From Chloroflexota bacterium (lineage in GTDB: Bacteria > Chloroflexota > Anaerolineae > B4-G1): a stretch of DNA of 64,000 bases. The notes under the pieces are model-generated. The model worked only from the letters and a program-made list of their open reading frames with translations. It searched no databases and was not told the DNA's origin. The stretch covers positions 62,001 to 126,000 of the forward strand of contig JAAEPW010001230.1 in the NCBI GenBank assembly GCA_024232355.1, read 5' to 3'. The position numbers and the translations under genes were made by a program. Each line of letters starts with the position of its first letter. Position 1 is the stretch's first letter. Shown here piece by piece: positions 18,822 through 28,332 of this stretch.

Positions 18822-19625
18822 TCAATCTGGTTGATAGAGTATGCCTGACAAATCCTCATAGCGGATGCCAATTCGTTGGAATAACTTGAGGTGAGGTGAC
18901 AGATCACCGGCCTCTTTCATCTCGTGAGAATCCGTAGCCAGGGCGATTTTGACGCCGTGGGAGAGACATTCTTCGATGAATCGAGCGTCGGGTCCGTTCC
19001 AGTGAAAGTTCAACTCGGCGGCGACGTCGCTTTCGGCCAGCCACCGGGCGACGGTTTTGTAGAGGTGGCGGGGGTGCTTGATCTCGGCATGGTACAAAAA
19101 GCGAAAGGGATGCGCCAGCACTTGGATCGGGTGTGCCAGTAATTGCTCAACATCACGCAGAAACAGTTTTTCGGTTTGGGATCGTGTCGTGCGACCTCGG
19201 TCAAAGTCGTGGATAAAGTGGACCGAGCCGACCAGCAGCTCCCAACCTTCTTTGTCCTCCTCGGCGAGGAGCAGGCTGCCGTCGGCACGAACGTCCAGTT
19301 CTAGCCCCAGGCGCACGTAGCCGTCGTGTTGGTCGCGCAGACCTTGGATGAACCTGCGATATTGGGGCATCCGTCCTCGTCCCGTCTTCCAAGATTTTTG
19401 TACGAGATCGTCGTCGGTCTGCCACTCCCAACTCCAGGCATCGTCCTCGTCAAAGTAGAGTTGGAATGTGTGCTCGATCAGGCACAGGCCGTGCAAGCCC
19501 GAGGTTTTGGATATGGCGATGTTGTTCTGTGCGGTGATGTCGGTGGCACAGTAGGCGTATTCGGTGTGACAATGGGTGTCTACTAGAGACGGTGTGTGTG
19601 TTTTGTGCGAGTATTTTTGCATCAT
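18822..19625 (-). CDS. PHP-domain phosphoesterase (histidinol-phosphatase-like)
   Basis: 267 residues. The metal motifs of the PHP superfamily are in order: DTHCHTEYAYCA (HxH, residues ~16-18), GLELDVRADG (Glu), VGSVHFIHD (His), QVLAHPFRFLY (His) and ALATDSHEMKEAGDLS (Asp-x-His). This fits HisK-type histidinol phosphatases and related phosphoesterases. No his genes are nearby, so the substrate is open. A GGGAG precedes the adjacent ATGs at 19625 and 19622. First gene of the operon that runs to 14727. Confidence 0.85.
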   Translation of the reverse strand: MMQKYSHKTHTPSLVDTHCHTEYAYCATDITAQNNIAISKTSGLHGLCLIEHTFQLYFDEDDAWSWEWQTDDDLVQKSWKTGRGRMPQYRRFIQGLRDQHDGYVRLGLELDVRADGSLLLAEEDKEGWELLVGSVHFIHDFDRGRTTRSQTEKLFLRDVEQLLAHPIQVLAHPFRFLYHAEIKHPRHLYKTVARWLAESDVAAELNFHWNGPDARFIEECLSHGVKIALATDSHEMKEAGDLSPHLKLFQRIGIRYEDLSGILYQPD

Positions 19626-19646
19626 GATATGTTTTTCTCCCTGAGG

Positions 19647-19675
19647 ATTATAGCAAAGAGCCTGGCTTTGTCCAA
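19647..19675 (-). promoter_or_regulatory. Promoter of the PHP-to-MBL operon
   Basis: On the minus strand TTGGAC (19670-19675), a 17-base spacer and a perfect TATAAT (19647-19652), 22 bases before the gene start at 19625. Its -35 overlaps the -35 of the divergent uvrA promoter. Confidence 0.7.
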
Positions 19676-19695
19676 CTCTCAAAATGTGTTAAAAT
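19668..19695 (+). promoter_or_regulatory. Possible uvrA promoter
   Basis: TTGTCC (19668-19673), a 16-base spacer and TAAAAT (19690-19695), about 65 bases before the uvrA start. It overlaps the divergent promoter at 19647-19675, so the two may compete. No clear SOS-box palindrome was recognised between them. Confidence 0.45.
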
Positions 19696-19759
19696 GCCCT
19701 TTCCACTTGTGCATAATGTGCTAAGGATATTGCAGTTGGAACTTGAGTAGGAGTGAGCG

Positions 19760-22660
19760 TTGGGACAAGATAAAATCGTTGTTCGGGGTGCGCGAGAGCA
19801 CAATCTAAAGGATATCACCGTCGAGATTCCGCGTGACAAGATGGTGGTCGTGACCGGGATTTCGGGATCGGGCAAGTCGTCGCTGGCGTTCGACACGATC
19901 TATGCCGAGGGGCAGCGGCGCTACGTCGAGAGCTTGTCGGCCTACGCGCGCCAGTTCCTGGGGCAGATGGAAAAGCCGGACGTGGATCAGATCGAGGGGC
20001 TTTCTCCGGCGATCTCTATCGACCAGCGTGGCACCTCTCACAATCCCCGCTCGACCGTTGGCACGGTGACCGAGATTTATGACTATTTGAGATTGCTCTA
20101 TGCTCGCGTCGGCGTGCCCCATTGCCCGCATTGCGGGCGCGAGGTCGCCAAACAGTCGGCTCAACAGATCGTAGAAGGGGTGATGGGGATGTCGCCCGGC
20201 ACCCGCTTCCAGGTATTGGCGCCGTTGATCAAGGAGCGCAAGGGCCATCACCAGGCGATCTTTGAGGATGTGCGCAAGGCGGGGTTCGTGCGCGTGCGGG
20301 TGGATGGTCGCGTGTACGACGTGGATGAGGAGATCGAGCTGGACCGGTACAAAATGCACACCATCGAGGCGGTAGTGGACCGGTTGGTGATTACGGAGGG
20401 CGAGGAGGAAAAGGAGAATAGCCTTCACTCGCGCCTCACCGACTCGGTGGAGACAGCGCTCCAGTTGGGCGATGGGGTGGTGATCGTCAACAACGTGTCG
20501 ACTGACCCACCGGAGGATGTACTTTATTCTGAGTATCTGGCTTGCCCAATCTGTGGCATCAGCTTGCCAGAGATCGAGCCGCGCACCTTTTCCTTTAACC
20601 GTCCCCAGGGGGCTTGCCCCGAATGCCAGGGTCTGGGGACGCGGATGGAGCTTGACCCCGAGTTGATCGTTCCCAATCCTGATCAGAGCATCGCGGATGG
20701 GGCCGTTCAGGCATGGAACATCCACGATCAGGACGGTTGGTGGTGGCAAATGCTCAAGGCTGCTTGTGAGCACTTTAACGTCCCCACCGACGTACCCTGG
20801 CGCGAGTTGAACCACGCACAACAGCACATCGTCTTGCACGGCGGCGGCGATGACCGTATCCGCGTGCGCTATGTCAGCCGGGATGGCAGTGGTCAGAGTT
20901 CGTATCTGCAACGCTTTGAGGGCGCGATTCCTCTTTTGCAGCGTCGTTACCGAGAGACGAGTTCGGATTACGTCCGGAGCAAAATCGAGGGCTTTATGAC
21001 CTCCCGTCCCTGCCTCACGTGCCATGGCGCGCGGCTGCGCCCGGAGGCATTGGCGGTCACGGTGGCGGGCAAGCCGATCAGTGATCTCGCGGACTGGCCG
21101 GTGAGTGGATTGCTGGAGTGGGTAGACGAGTTGTCGAGGCTCTTGTCTGAGCAAGAGTCGCTCATCGCCCGCCGTATTCTCAAAGAGGTCCGCGACCGGT
21201 TGGGGTTCATGGTCAACGTAGGGTTGGACTATTTGACGTTGGGCCGCACGGCGGCTACATTGGCCGGCGGTGAGGCTCAGCGCATCCGGTTGGCGACGCA
21301 GATCGGCTCCCAACTGACGGGAGTGCTTTACGTCCTGGATGAGCCCAGTATCGGCTTGCACCAACGCGACAATGCTCGTCTCATTCGCACATTGCTCGAA
21401 ATGCGCGACCTGGGCAATACCCTCATCGTGGTTGAGCACGACGAGGCGACGATAAGGGCTGCCGACTGGGTCATCGACCTGGGGCCAGGGGCCGGCGAGC
21501 ATGGCGGAGAGGTTGTTTGTGTGGGTACAATGGACGACATGATTGCCTGTCCGGAGAGCCTGACGGGAGCCTATCTCTCTGGCCGACGATCCATTCCGGT
21601 GCCGTGGGCGCGGCGTGAGGGGAACGGTGACAAGATCATGATCCGGGGCGCGCGCGAGCACAATCTCAAGAACGTGAATGTTCAAGTTCCGCTGGGGAAA
21701 TTTGTCTGCATCACGGGCGTCTCCGGGTCTGGCAAGTCTACTTTGCTGGTCGAGGTGCTGTACCGGCGGTTGGCCCAAATGCTCCATCACTCCCGGGTGC
21801 CCGCCGGAGGGCACGAAGCCGTCGAAGGGGTCGAGTACATCGACAAGATTATCAATATTGATCAATCTTCCATCGGACGCACGCCACGTTCCAACCCGGC
21901 GACCTATACCAACATCTTTACTCCCATCCGCGAGCTGTTCGCCGCGTTGCCCGAGTCCAAAATTCGGGGCTACAAGCCGGGGCGTTTCTCGTTCAACGTC
22001 AAGGGTGGGCGGTGCGAGGCTTGCCAGGGGCATGGGACGTTGCGCATCGAGATGCAGTTCTTGCCCGACATTTATGTTCCCTGCGACGTCTGTCACGGGC
22101 GGCGCTACAACCGGGAGACGTTGCAGTTGCGCTATGGCAAACGACAAACTGCCGGGGGCAAGAACATCGCCGAGGTGCTTGATCTGACAGTCAGCGAGGC
22201 GATGGAGTTTTTCGCCAACATTCCCAAAATTCAGAACAAGCTCAAAACTTTGCAAGAGGTGGGGCTGGGATACATCCGGTTGGGCCAACCTGCGCCGACG
22301 CTTTCGGGCGGCGAAGCGCAGCGAATCAAGCTTTCGCGGGAACTGAGCAAGCGAGCGACGGGGCAGACGCTCTACGTGCTCGATGAGCCAAGCGTCGGGT
22401 TGCACGCCGCCGACGTGGACAAACTCGTCTTGGTGCTCAACCGGTTGGTAGATGCGGGTAACACTGTTGTCATCATCGAGCACAACCTTGACATTATCAA
22501 GGTAGCCGATTGGATCATTGACTTGGGGCCGGAGGGCGGCGATGCCGGTGGCGAGATCGTGGCCGAGGGAACGCCAGAACAGGTGGTACAGATAGAGACC
22601 AGCTACACAGGGCAGTTTTTGCAGCGTGTGTTAGGTGATGCATCGGACGTGAAAACGTAA
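19760..22660 (+). CDS. uvrA: Excinuclease ABC subunit A
   Basis: 966 residues, full length for UvrA, the damage-recognition ATPase of nucleotide excision repair. Both ABC halves are intact: Walker [15 protein letters not shown] (~32) and [14 protein letters not shown] (~650), signature [14 protein letters not shown] and [14 protein letters not shown], and Walker B regions ending [12 protein letters not shown] and [12 protein letters not shown]. Zinc-binding cysteines appear as [13 protein letters not shown]...CPECQG and CEACQGHG...CDVCHGRRY. The start is TTG at 19760, supported by AGGAG upstream and by the universal [12 protein letters not shown] opening that follows. It converges with the TPR gene, whose stop is 17 bases away. 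Confidence 0.97.
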   Translation: MGQDKIVVRGAREHNLKDITVEIPRDKMVVVTGISGSGKSSLAFDTIYAEGQRRYVESLSAYARQFLGQMEKPDVDQIEGLSPAISIDQRGTSHNPRSTVGTVTEIYDYLRLLYARVGVPHCPHCGREVAKQSAQQIVEGVMGMSPGTRFQVLAPLIKERKGHHQAIFEDVRKAGFVRVRVDGRVYDVDEEIELDRYKMHTIEAVVDRLVITEGEEEKENSLHSRLTDSVETALQLGDGVVIVNNVSTDPPEDVLYSEYLACPICGISLPEIEPRTFSFNRPQGACPECQGLGTRMELDPELIVPNPDQSIADGAVQAWNIHDQDGWWWQMLKAACEHFNVPTDVPWRELNHAQQHIVLHGGGDDRIRVRYVSRDGSGQSSYLQRFEGAIPLLQRRYRETSSDYVRSKIEGFMTSRPCLTCHGARLRPEALAVTVAGKPISDLADWPVSGLLEWVDELSRLLSEQESLIARRILKEVRDRLGFMVNVGLDYLTLGRTAATLAGGEAQRIRLATQIGSQLTGVLYVLDEPSIGLHQRDNARLIRTLLEMRDLGNTLIVVEHDEATIRAADWVIDLGPGAGEHGGEVVCVGTMDDMIACPESLTGAYLSGRRSIPVPWARREGNGDKIMIRGAREHNLKNVNVQVPLGKFVCITGVSGSGKSTLLVEVLYRRLAQMLHHSRVPAGGHEAVEGVEYIDKIINIDQSSIGRTPRSNPATYTNIFTPIRELFAALPESKIRGYKPGRFSFNVKGGRCEACQGHGTLRIEMQFLPDIYVPCDVCHGRRYNRETLQLRYGKRQTAGGKNIAEVLDLTVSEAMEFFANIPKIQNKLKTLQEVGLGYIRLGQPAPTLSGGEAQRIKLSRELSKRATGQTLYVLDEPSVGLHAADVDKLVLVLNRLVDAGNTVVIIEHNLDIIKVADWIIDLGPEGGDAGGEIVAEGTPEQVVQIETSYTGQFLQRVLGDASDVKT

Positions 22661-22677
22661 AACGTGATGATGGTTTT

Positions 22678-23775
22678 TTATTCTGTGATCTTGATTCCTG
22701 CCAAGTATTCTGTAATCTCGTCATAGATAATGTTTCCCTCAATCGTCGCTAGTATAATTGCCTCCTCCAGTGCGGCGATTGCCCGGTCACGGTGCCCCTG
22801 TTGCTCGTAAATCTGGCCCAGCGTGTATAGATAGCGAGCTTTCTCCAGATCGTCCTTTGCGCCATCAACTGCTTGTTGCGCCAGTTGCGCGGCCTCGAAT
22901 AGACGCTCCTGCTCGTATTGGGAAAAGAACCAGGCACGGGCGTTTAACGCTGCCGGGTGAAATGGACCTGTGCTCATCGCGTGGCTCATGTTTGCTTCGA
23001 CAGCAACCAGATCTCCCCGTGCAGCCTCGGCCATCGCTTGCCCGACGTACGCTTCGACAGAGTGATGGAGTAACAATGATGCCGAGTATGCTTCTTTTGC
23101 CTCATCGGGTCTCTGACCGCGCAGTAAAGCTTGGCCTAGCCAGATATATTTGATTGGATCTGTCTCGTCAAGGGTGACGGCCTGACGCAACGCCTCGATC
23201 CCCAGTTCGTATTCCCCCCATTCGGCGAGCAGGCGGCCTCTCCAGGCATGAGCGTCAGCCAGGTCTGGATTCAGAATCACTGCTTGGTTCAAGTTTCCCA
23301 GAGCCGCGCCCCACTTTTTTAGGTGAAAGCGCGCTTGGCCAAGTCCTGTGTGTGCCTCGGCCAGTGTTTCGCTCATACCAGTGCTGGCAGAAATGGCGAG
23401 ATTCAAGTCTCCTATCGCGTCGGTGTAAACACCCATCTCTATATAGGCATACGCCCGCTGCAATCGCAGAGAGGGATTTTCTGGTTCATTGGCTATCTGG
23501 GTGTCGTAATCCGTCTGGGGTGCGTTGGGTGTGGGGGAGGGCGTAAAAGTGGGTACGGCAGTAGGTGTGGGGGGAGGTGTATCGGTTGGGACCAGAGTTG
23601 GCGTTTCGGTTGGGACCAGAGTTGGAGGGATGGCCGTTTCTGTTGGCGTAGGGCCGAATGCTCTCAAAATCTCTTGCGAGTTTAGGGAAAATATAGTTGC
23701 CAAGACCCCACAGATGATGGCGGTCAGCATAAACAAAACGATAATGATGAGTCGTTGCGAACGGGTCATTTTCAT
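22678..23775 (-). CDS. Membrane-anchored TPR protein with Thr/Pro-rich linker
   Basis: 365 residues. One N-terminal membrane helix (LIIIVLFMLTAIICGVLATI) is followed by a ~45-residue low-complexity linker of repeated Val-Pro-Thr-Glu-Thr-Pro type, then about seven TPRs (for example YTDAIGDLNLAISAS, WGAALGNLNQAVILNPDLAD, RDRAIAALEEAIILA). Such linkers are common in surface proteins of Chloroflexota. The TPR domain is probably extracytoplasmic. AGGAGG precedes the ATG at 23775; an in-frame GTG three codons upstream would overlap it. Its promoter leaves a leader of only about 13 bases. Confidence 0.82.
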   Translation of the reverse strand: MKMTRSQRLIIIVLFMLTAIICGVLATIFSLNSQEILRAFGPTPTETAIPPTLVPTETPTLVPTDTPPPTPTAVPTFTPSPTPNAPQTDYDTQIANEPENPSLRLQRAYAYIEMGVYTDAIGDLNLAISASTGMSETLAEAHTGLGQARFHLKKWGAALGNLNQAVILNPDLADAHAWRGRLLAEWGEYELGIEALRQAVTLDETDPIKYIWLGQALLRGQRPDEAKEAYSASLLLHHSVEAYVGQAMAEAARGDLVAVEANMSHAMSTGPFHPAALNARAWFFSQYEQERLFEAAQLAQQAVDGAKDDLEKARYLYTLGQIYEQQGHRDRAIAALEEAIILATIEGNIIYDEITEYLAGIKITE

Positions 23776-23795
23776 AGCTAGCACCTCCTATCCCA

Positions 23796-23824
23796 AGTAT
23801 AAGGCAAGAAAGTCCCAAAGGCAA
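23796..23824 (-). promoter_or_regulatory. Promoter of the membrane TPR gene
   Basis: On the minus strand TTGCCT (23819-23824), a 17-base spacer and TATACT (23796-23801), 21 bases from the start codon. Confidence 0.6.
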
Positions 23825-23827
23825 ATT

Positions 23828-23856
23828 TTGACAGGATGACAAGGTGAGGATATACT
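23828..23856 (+). promoter_or_regulatory. Promoter of queG
   Basis: Consensus TTGACA (23828-23833), a 17-base spacer and TATACT (23851-23856), 32 bases before the ATG. It stands back to back with the TPR gene promoter. Confidence 0.75.
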
Positions 23857-23887
23857 AGAAGGGCGACGAGACAGGGTGGGGGAGTAA

Positions 23888-25039
23888 ATGAGTCTAACAG
23901 CGCGCATTCTTGACAGAGCGCATAATCTGGGGTTCGACCTGGTGGGTGTTGCGCTCGTTAATCCTGTCCCACATCTTGATGCCTATCGTTCTTGGATTGC
24001 TCAGGGCTATCATGGGGGGATGGGTTATATGGCTCGACCAGACCGAGTAGAGCGACGGAAAGATCCAGGTAAAATCGTGCCTGGTGCACGCTCTGTGATC
24101 TGCGTGGGCTTGAATTACTACTCGGATCCTCCGTCTGACCACTTGGAAAGACATTCCTCTTTTGGCCTGATCTCTAATTATGCCTGGGGCATAGATTACC
24201 ACGATTTGATGACGCCGCGTCTGGAAAGCCTGACTGCTTTTATCGGTGCTGAGATGGGACGCCGAATCACACATCGAACCTATGTGGATACCGGGCCGGT
24301 GTTGGAACGTGCGTATGCGGCTCGGGCAGGTTTGGGTTTTATCGGCAAGAATACGTGTCTGATTCATCCCAAGATGGGGTCGTGGCTATTCTTGGGAGAG
24401 ATTTTGGTAGACGCTGAGCTGGACCCTACGACGGAGCAGACGAATATGAGTTGTGGAACTTGTCGGCGTTGTTTGGATGCCTGTCCGACGGGTGCACTGG
24501 TTGCCCCCTATGTGCTGGATGCCCGGCGTTGCATTTCTTATTTGACCATTGAACTAAAGGGGGCTATCCCGCACGAATTTAGGTCATTGATGGGTAGCTG
24601 GATCTATGGATGTGACGTCTGCCAGGCAGTTTGTCCCTGGCAGCGATTTGCCCGACCTACCAGAGAACAATCGTTTTGGGCCGATGTGCTGGACCGTGCT
24701 GTACCAGCGTTGCTGGATCTGGTAGGGATAGGAGAGGAGTCGTTCCAGCAGCGGTATAAAGATAGCCCTATTTTTCGCATTGGACGGCAGCGGTTGTTGC
24801 GTAACACAGCGGTGGCGTTGGGTAATTGGGGAGACGAGCAGGCAACCCCCATGCTGATACGTGCCCTAGCGGATGCAGAGCCATTGCTGCGTGGGCATGC
24901 AGCGTGGGCATTAGGTTGCATAGGTGGACAAGCAGCGCAGGATGCGCTGGAGAATAGTTTGCAAGACGAGCAAGATTCCCATGTGCAGCGTGAGATGCAG
25001 ATGGCTGTGAGTGCGTCATCACGCAGCCATGATGCATAG
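23888..25039 (+). CDS. queG: Epoxyqueuosine reductase
   Basis: 383 residues. QueG is the cobalamin and iron-sulfur enzyme that reduces epoxyqueuosine to queuosine in the tRNA wobble position. Present are the N-terminal LGFDLVGVAL region, the DTGPVLERAYAARAGLGFIG segment followed by KNTCLIHPKMGSWLFLGEI, and two ferredoxin-type clusters (CGTCRRCLDACPTGAL; CDVCQAVCPWQRF). The C-terminal ~100 residues contain HEAT-like repeats (LRNTAVALGNWGDEQATPML, then HAAWALGCIGG), also normal for the long form. GGGGGAG precedes the ATG. Single-gene unit with its own promoter. Confidence 0.95.
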   Translation: MSLTARILDRAHNLGFDLVGVALVNPVPHLDAYRSWIAQGYHGGMGYMARPDRVERRKDPGKIVPGARSVICVGLNYYSDPPSDHLERHSSFGLISNYAWGIDYHDLMTPRLESLTAFIGAEMGRRITHRTYVDTGPVLERAYAARAGLGFIGKNTCLIHPKMGSWLFLGEILVDAELDPTTEQTNMSCGTCRRCLDACPTGALVAPYVLDARRCISYLTIELKGAIPHEFRSLMGSWIYGCDVCQAVCPWQRFARPTREQSFWADVLDRAVPALLDLVGIGEESFQQRYKDSPIFRIGRQRLLRNTAVALGNWGDEQATPMLIRALADAEPLLRGHAAWALGCIGGQAAQDALENSLQDEQDSHVQREMQMAVSASSRSHDA

Positions 25040-25505
25040 ACCTGATCGTAAAATGAAATTTGGAAGGTTTTTGGAAGGTCAACGACCCATTTTGTAAGGC
25101 GATTGGAAGGTCGAGAGGTTATAATATTAGAATGCGGTGATGAATGCCTGCTGTTAACCACTCCAAAAGCTGCTGGATTGTGGTTTGGCTACAGTATTAG
25201 GTGTAGGGCAGTATCCCAGCTTGACTATTTTCAATATCGGACAATTGTAATCACGAATGGACAAATGACACGAATTTCACCAGATTTTGGAGAACGTTCG
25301 TGAAATTCACAAATTCGTGGGATTTGTAGTGAAAGAGTTATGCCTCGGGCTCAAGTGTCTGGTGACAAATAGTTGTTTAATCGTTTGCTGAACTGTCAAC
25401 TCATTCGTAACGTAATCGTAACTCAATGTACAGACAAAGTGCGGTAAGATTACAATGACCTAACCCAGGTCAAATTACGTCTATCTTGGCTGCGCGGAGT
25501 CAGAG
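25040..25505. other. Intergenic region before the receiver-CheW-CheR genes
   Basis: 466 bases with no credible gene. It holds three direct copies of TTGGAAGGT (25060-25068, 25071-25079, 25103-25111). There is an orphan TATAAT (25120-25125). Two overlapping inverted repeats share the left side: CACGAATTT (25269-25277) with AAATTCGTG (25311-25319), and GAATTTCAC (25272-25280) with GTGAAATTC (25300-25308). The downstream promoter is annotated separately. Confidence 0.5.
25405..25456 (+). promoter_or_regulatory. Activator-type promoter with OmpR-like direct repeats
   Basis: Two copies of TCGTAAC (25405-25411 and 25416-25422) lie 11 bases apart, one helical turn, just ahead of a weak -35 TGTACA (25427-25432). 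An 18-base spacer and TACAAT (25451-25456) follow. Such spaced direct repeats are the usual binding pattern of OmpR/PhoB-family dimers. The receiver gene starts 50 bases downstream. Confidence 0.5.
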
Positions 25506-25925
25506 ATGAATAATAGGAATCCTATATCTGTCTTGCTCGTGGATGAGAATGTTAATTTTTTACGTTTTGCGAGGCGGTTTTTGAGTATGCACGACGATAT
25601 TGTCATTGTCGGTGCTGTGAGCGAGGAAGAGCAAGCTCTGGCCCAAGTTCGGATCCTAAAGCCAGATGTTGTTTTGATCGATATTGCTATGCCCAATCTG
25701 TTGGGCGGATTACAGTTTATTTCTCGTCTGCGTGACGTATTGCCTAGAGTAGGCATCATTGCGCTGTCGTTAATCGGTACCTATGGCTATCGTCAAGCTG
25801 TGCTGGAAGCTGGCGTGGATAGTTTTGTTCCCAAGGCCGCGATGGGCTCTGACTTGGTGTCGTCCATCCGACAGATTGGACAAGCCAGCCAAACCTGGGA
25901 AGAGGTTCCAAGTGTGGCAGTATAG
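25506..25925 (+). CDS. Stand-alone receiver domain protein
   Basis: 139 residues, single receiver domain. Beta-1 carries Asp-Glu (VLLVDENVNFLRFARRFL), the phosphoacceptor is the Asp in DVVLIDIAMPNLLGG, Ser replaces the usual Thr (IIALSLI) and the Lys is kept (SFVPKAAMGSD). No DNA-binding domain follows. It is the first of three genes (receiver, CheW, CheR) leading into the STAS array, so it may act as a CheY-like messenger, although no CheA is nearby. Confidence 0.85.
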   Translation: MNNRNPISVLLVDENVNFLRFARRFLSMHDDIVIVGAVSEEEQALAQVRILKPDVVLIDIAMPNLLGGLQFISRLRDVLPRVGIIALSLIGTYGYRQAVLEAGVDSFVPKAAMGSDLVSSIRQIGQASQTWEEVPSVAV

Positions 25926-25954
25926 GGACGTGAGCTATTTTCAAGGAGGGGGTT

Positions 25955-26620
25955 GTGGAAAACTGGCGAGCGACGAATAATAAGCAAGTCTCGTTCGATC
26001 AGCAGGACCTGGTGGCATTTCGATTGGCCAATCAGGCGTATGCGTTGCCTATTGAACCTGTTGTTCGGATCATCGAGATGGTGACTATCACGCCTATTCC
26101 GCAGGTTAGCGGCGTGGTAGAAGGGATCATCAATGTGCGCGGCGTGGCTGTTCCCGTAATCAACCTACGCCGTCACTTTGGTTTGCCAGAGGCTCCCTGG
26201 GGATTGCGCACTCCTATCATTCTTATACAAATGAGTGAGCAGACGTTTGGTTTGATCGTTGATGAGGTCATAGATGTGCTTAGTTTGTCGGCAGATCAGA
26301 TGTCTCGTGTAGCAGATATTTTGCCGGACGTGCTGAGCGAGGAGCCCATCATTCGAGGCGTGGCGCATATTCAGGGGGATACAGTGTTGTTACTCGACGT
26401 CGAGTACCTTTTATCGCCTACCCATATGCAGATATTGCTCCAGACGGTGACGGCCTTACCCGAGCCTGTGATCGTCAAAGCGATGGAGAGTCCAGACGTG
26501 GCTTCCGATGCTACCTTTGATGAGACCTCGTCCAAAGTTTTGGCCAAAGAAACGCCACGAGATAGAAAGAAGCGAAGCACTATGCTTGTGGATGGATTTG
26601 AACAAGGAATTGATCCGTGA
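25955..26620 (+). CDS. CheW-like coupling protein
   Basis: 221 residues. Residues ~10-155 form a CheW domain: VAFRLANQAYALPIEPVVRI, then VVEGIINVRGVAVPVINLRR, then FGLIVDEVIDVL and GVAHIQGDTVLLLDVEYLL. CheW bridges CheA kinases to chemoreceptors. A ~65-residue charged tail without clear fold is unusual. GTG start at 25955 behind AAGGAGGGGG. Its stop overlaps the GTG start of the CheR gene, so the two are coupled. Confidence 0.88.
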   Translation: MENWRATNNKQVSFDQQDLVAFRLANQAYALPIEPVVRIIEMVTITPIPQVSGVVEGIINVRGVAVPVINLRRHFGLPEAPWGLRTPIILIQMSEQTFGLIVDEVIDVLSLSADQMSRVADILPDVLSEEPIIRGVAHIQGDTVLLLDVEYLLSPTHMQILLQTVTALPEPVIVKAMESPDVASDATFDETSSKVLAKETPRDRKKRSTMLVDGFEQGIDP

Positions 26621-28242
26621 CCTCGGTGAATTCATCTCGAGTTGTCAAGGGCAGTTTGTCGCTGGGATACGGTGACTATTTACGCTTTAGCAAATTGGTG
26701 TACGAGCGTTATGGTCTTCACTTTCCTGACAATCGCCGTGCTGATCTGGAGCGAGGTGTGCGACAAGCTTTTGCGGCTTCTACGTGTACTGACCTGAACG
26801 AATACTATCGTCTTTTGCAGGACCCCGATAGTAACTTGATGCATTTTGAGCGCCTGGTGAACGCAATCACGATCAACGAAACACACTTTTTCCGTGATGC
26901 GGGCCAGGTCGATGCTTTGTACAACCACGTGCTGCCTTATCTCATTGGCCGCCGGCGTTCCTTGCGGACATTGCGCATCTGGAGCGCTGGTTGTGCCAGT
27001 GGTGAAGAACCGTACTCTATTGCCATGTTGCTGCGCGAGCTGTTACCCGATGTGGATGAATGGTCTATCACTATCCTTGGCACCGACGTCAACACTGAGG
27101 CAATCGACCGCGCTCGTCAGGCAGTCTATAGCGAATGGGCATTCCGTGAAGAGCGGGCCAAACAGTGGCGTCCGCGTTACTTTCGCCGGCGAGGCAATCG
27201 TTACGAATTGACTCCAGCCGTACAGCGTATGGTCACCTTTGGTCAACTTAATTTGGTTGAGGATAATTATCCGTCCTATGAATCGAATACCACGTTGATG
27301 GACTTGGTCTTGTGCCGCAACGTGATGATTTATTTCACCGAGCCGATCTCGCGCAGTATCGTGGATCGATTTTTTAGTTGTTTGACGTATGGTGGATGGT
27401 TAGTGGTGGGCCACGCAGAGCACTCGCTTACCATCTATCGTCGCTTTCAGGTGCATAATTTTCCCAATGCGATTCTGTATCAGCGTACCGACGAGTCTAA
27501 ACCATCGTCCAAGGACTGGGAATGGTTGACCCCATCTGCCGCGGAAGATGCTCGTCCCTCGTTCCTCGTTGCTGTACCCAAAGAGGATATTGCGGCTGCG
27601 CCTGTTCCTGTGGAAGCTCGCCCTATCTTGCCAGTGAAAGAACAACTGGTACTTCCATTTGATCCTGAGCCTAAACCCGAACCAGAAATAGATCATATCT
27701 ATATTCATTCCCTCGGGCGATTGGGACACGTTGATCCTCTTGAACGGGCGAGGGAGTTGTTGGGCTATGGGCGTTCGGAGGATGCACGAAATTTGCTTCA
27801 AGAAATGGTCGAGACTGGATCCAACGATGCTTTGATCTATGCGTTGTTGGGACAGGCCCATGCGAACTTGGGGGATTGGGATGATGCCGAACACTGGTGC
27901 CGTCGGGCAATCCGCATAGACAAATTAGCGCTCGAAGCCTACTATATTCTGGCATTGGTGCTACAGCACCAGGAGGAACTGGACAAAGCTATCGAGATGA
28001 TGAAAAAGGTGATTTACATCGACCGCCACTATATACTGGGACACTTTGGTCTGGCTGATCTCTATCGCAACAATAGCCAATTGCCTTTTGCACTCAAGTC
28101 ATTGGACAATGCCCGTCGTTTGTTGGAGGGGTGTTCCGACGACGAGTTTATCCTTGGCTCTGGTGGTATCACAGTTGGTAGTTTGCGGGAAGCAATTATC
28201 CATCAGCAGCAAAAGTGGGGGGCTGAGGCGTCCAACCAATAG
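26617..28242 (+). CDS. CheR-type methyltransferase with C-terminal TPR domain
   Basis: 541 residues. Residues ~10-275 are a CheR glutamate methyltransferase: NETHFFRDAGQVDALYN, SAM site IWSAGCASGEEPYSIAML, LGTDVNTEAIDRARQ, DLVLCRNVMIYFTEP and WLVVGHAEHS. After a linker with alternating Glu and Pro (~345-360), residues ~390-525 hold about four TPRs. This CheR-TPR layout is known for FrzF/CheR proteins that modify non-canonical receptors. No receptor or CheB was seen in the window, so the methylated target is open. The gene ends 141 bases before the first STAS gene. Confidence 0.9.
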   Translation: MTSVNSSRVVKGSLSLGYGDYLRFSKLVYERYGLHFPDNRRADLERGVRQAFAASTCTDLNEYYRLLQDPDSNLMHFERLVNAITINETHFFRDAGQVDALYNHVLPYLIGRRRSLRTLRIWSAGCASGEEPYSIAMLLRELLPDVDEWSITILGTDVNTEAIDRARQAVYSEWAFREERAKQWRPRYFRRRGNRYELTPAVQRMVTFGQLNLVEDNYPSYESNTTLMDLVLCRNVMIYFTEPISRSIVDRFFSCLTYGGWLVVGHAEHSLTIYRRFQVHNFPNAILYQRTDESKPSSKDWEWLTPSAAEDARPSFLVAVPKEDIAAAPVPVEARPILPVKEQLVLPFDPEPKPEPEIDHIYIHSLGRLGHVDPLERARELLGYGRSEDARNLLQEMVETGSNDALIYALLGQAHANLGDWDDAEHWCRRAIRIDKLALEAYYILALVLQHQEELDKAIEMMKKVIYIDRHYILGHFGLADLYRNNSQLPFALKSLDNARRLLEGCSDDEFILGSGGITVGSLREAIIHQQQKWGAEASNQ

Positions 28243-28258
28243 CTTTTTGGGTAAATTT

Positions 28259-28332
28259 GTAGGAGAGGGGGGGCTCCTATATCCGAGGATGCATATCGGG
28301 TTGCTCCTACTATTTTATAGAGAGGCGACCCG
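28259..28332 (+). promoter_or_regulatory. Leader with mutually exclusive hairpins ahead of the STAS array
   Basis: GTAGGAG (28259-28265) can pair either with CTCCTA (28274-28279) or with CTCCTAC (28304-28310). CGGGTTGC (28297-28304) can pair with GCGACCCG (28325-28332), which would block the second option. The CTCC tracts could also mask the GGAG ribosome site at 28371-28374. Structure only; no known riboswitch class was recognised. Confidence 0.35.

Noticed and set aside
25040..25505. A tRNA or small RNA gene in the gap after queG
   Set aside because: No cloverleaf, T-loop motif or clear promoter-terminator pair; only short direct and inverted repeats were seen.
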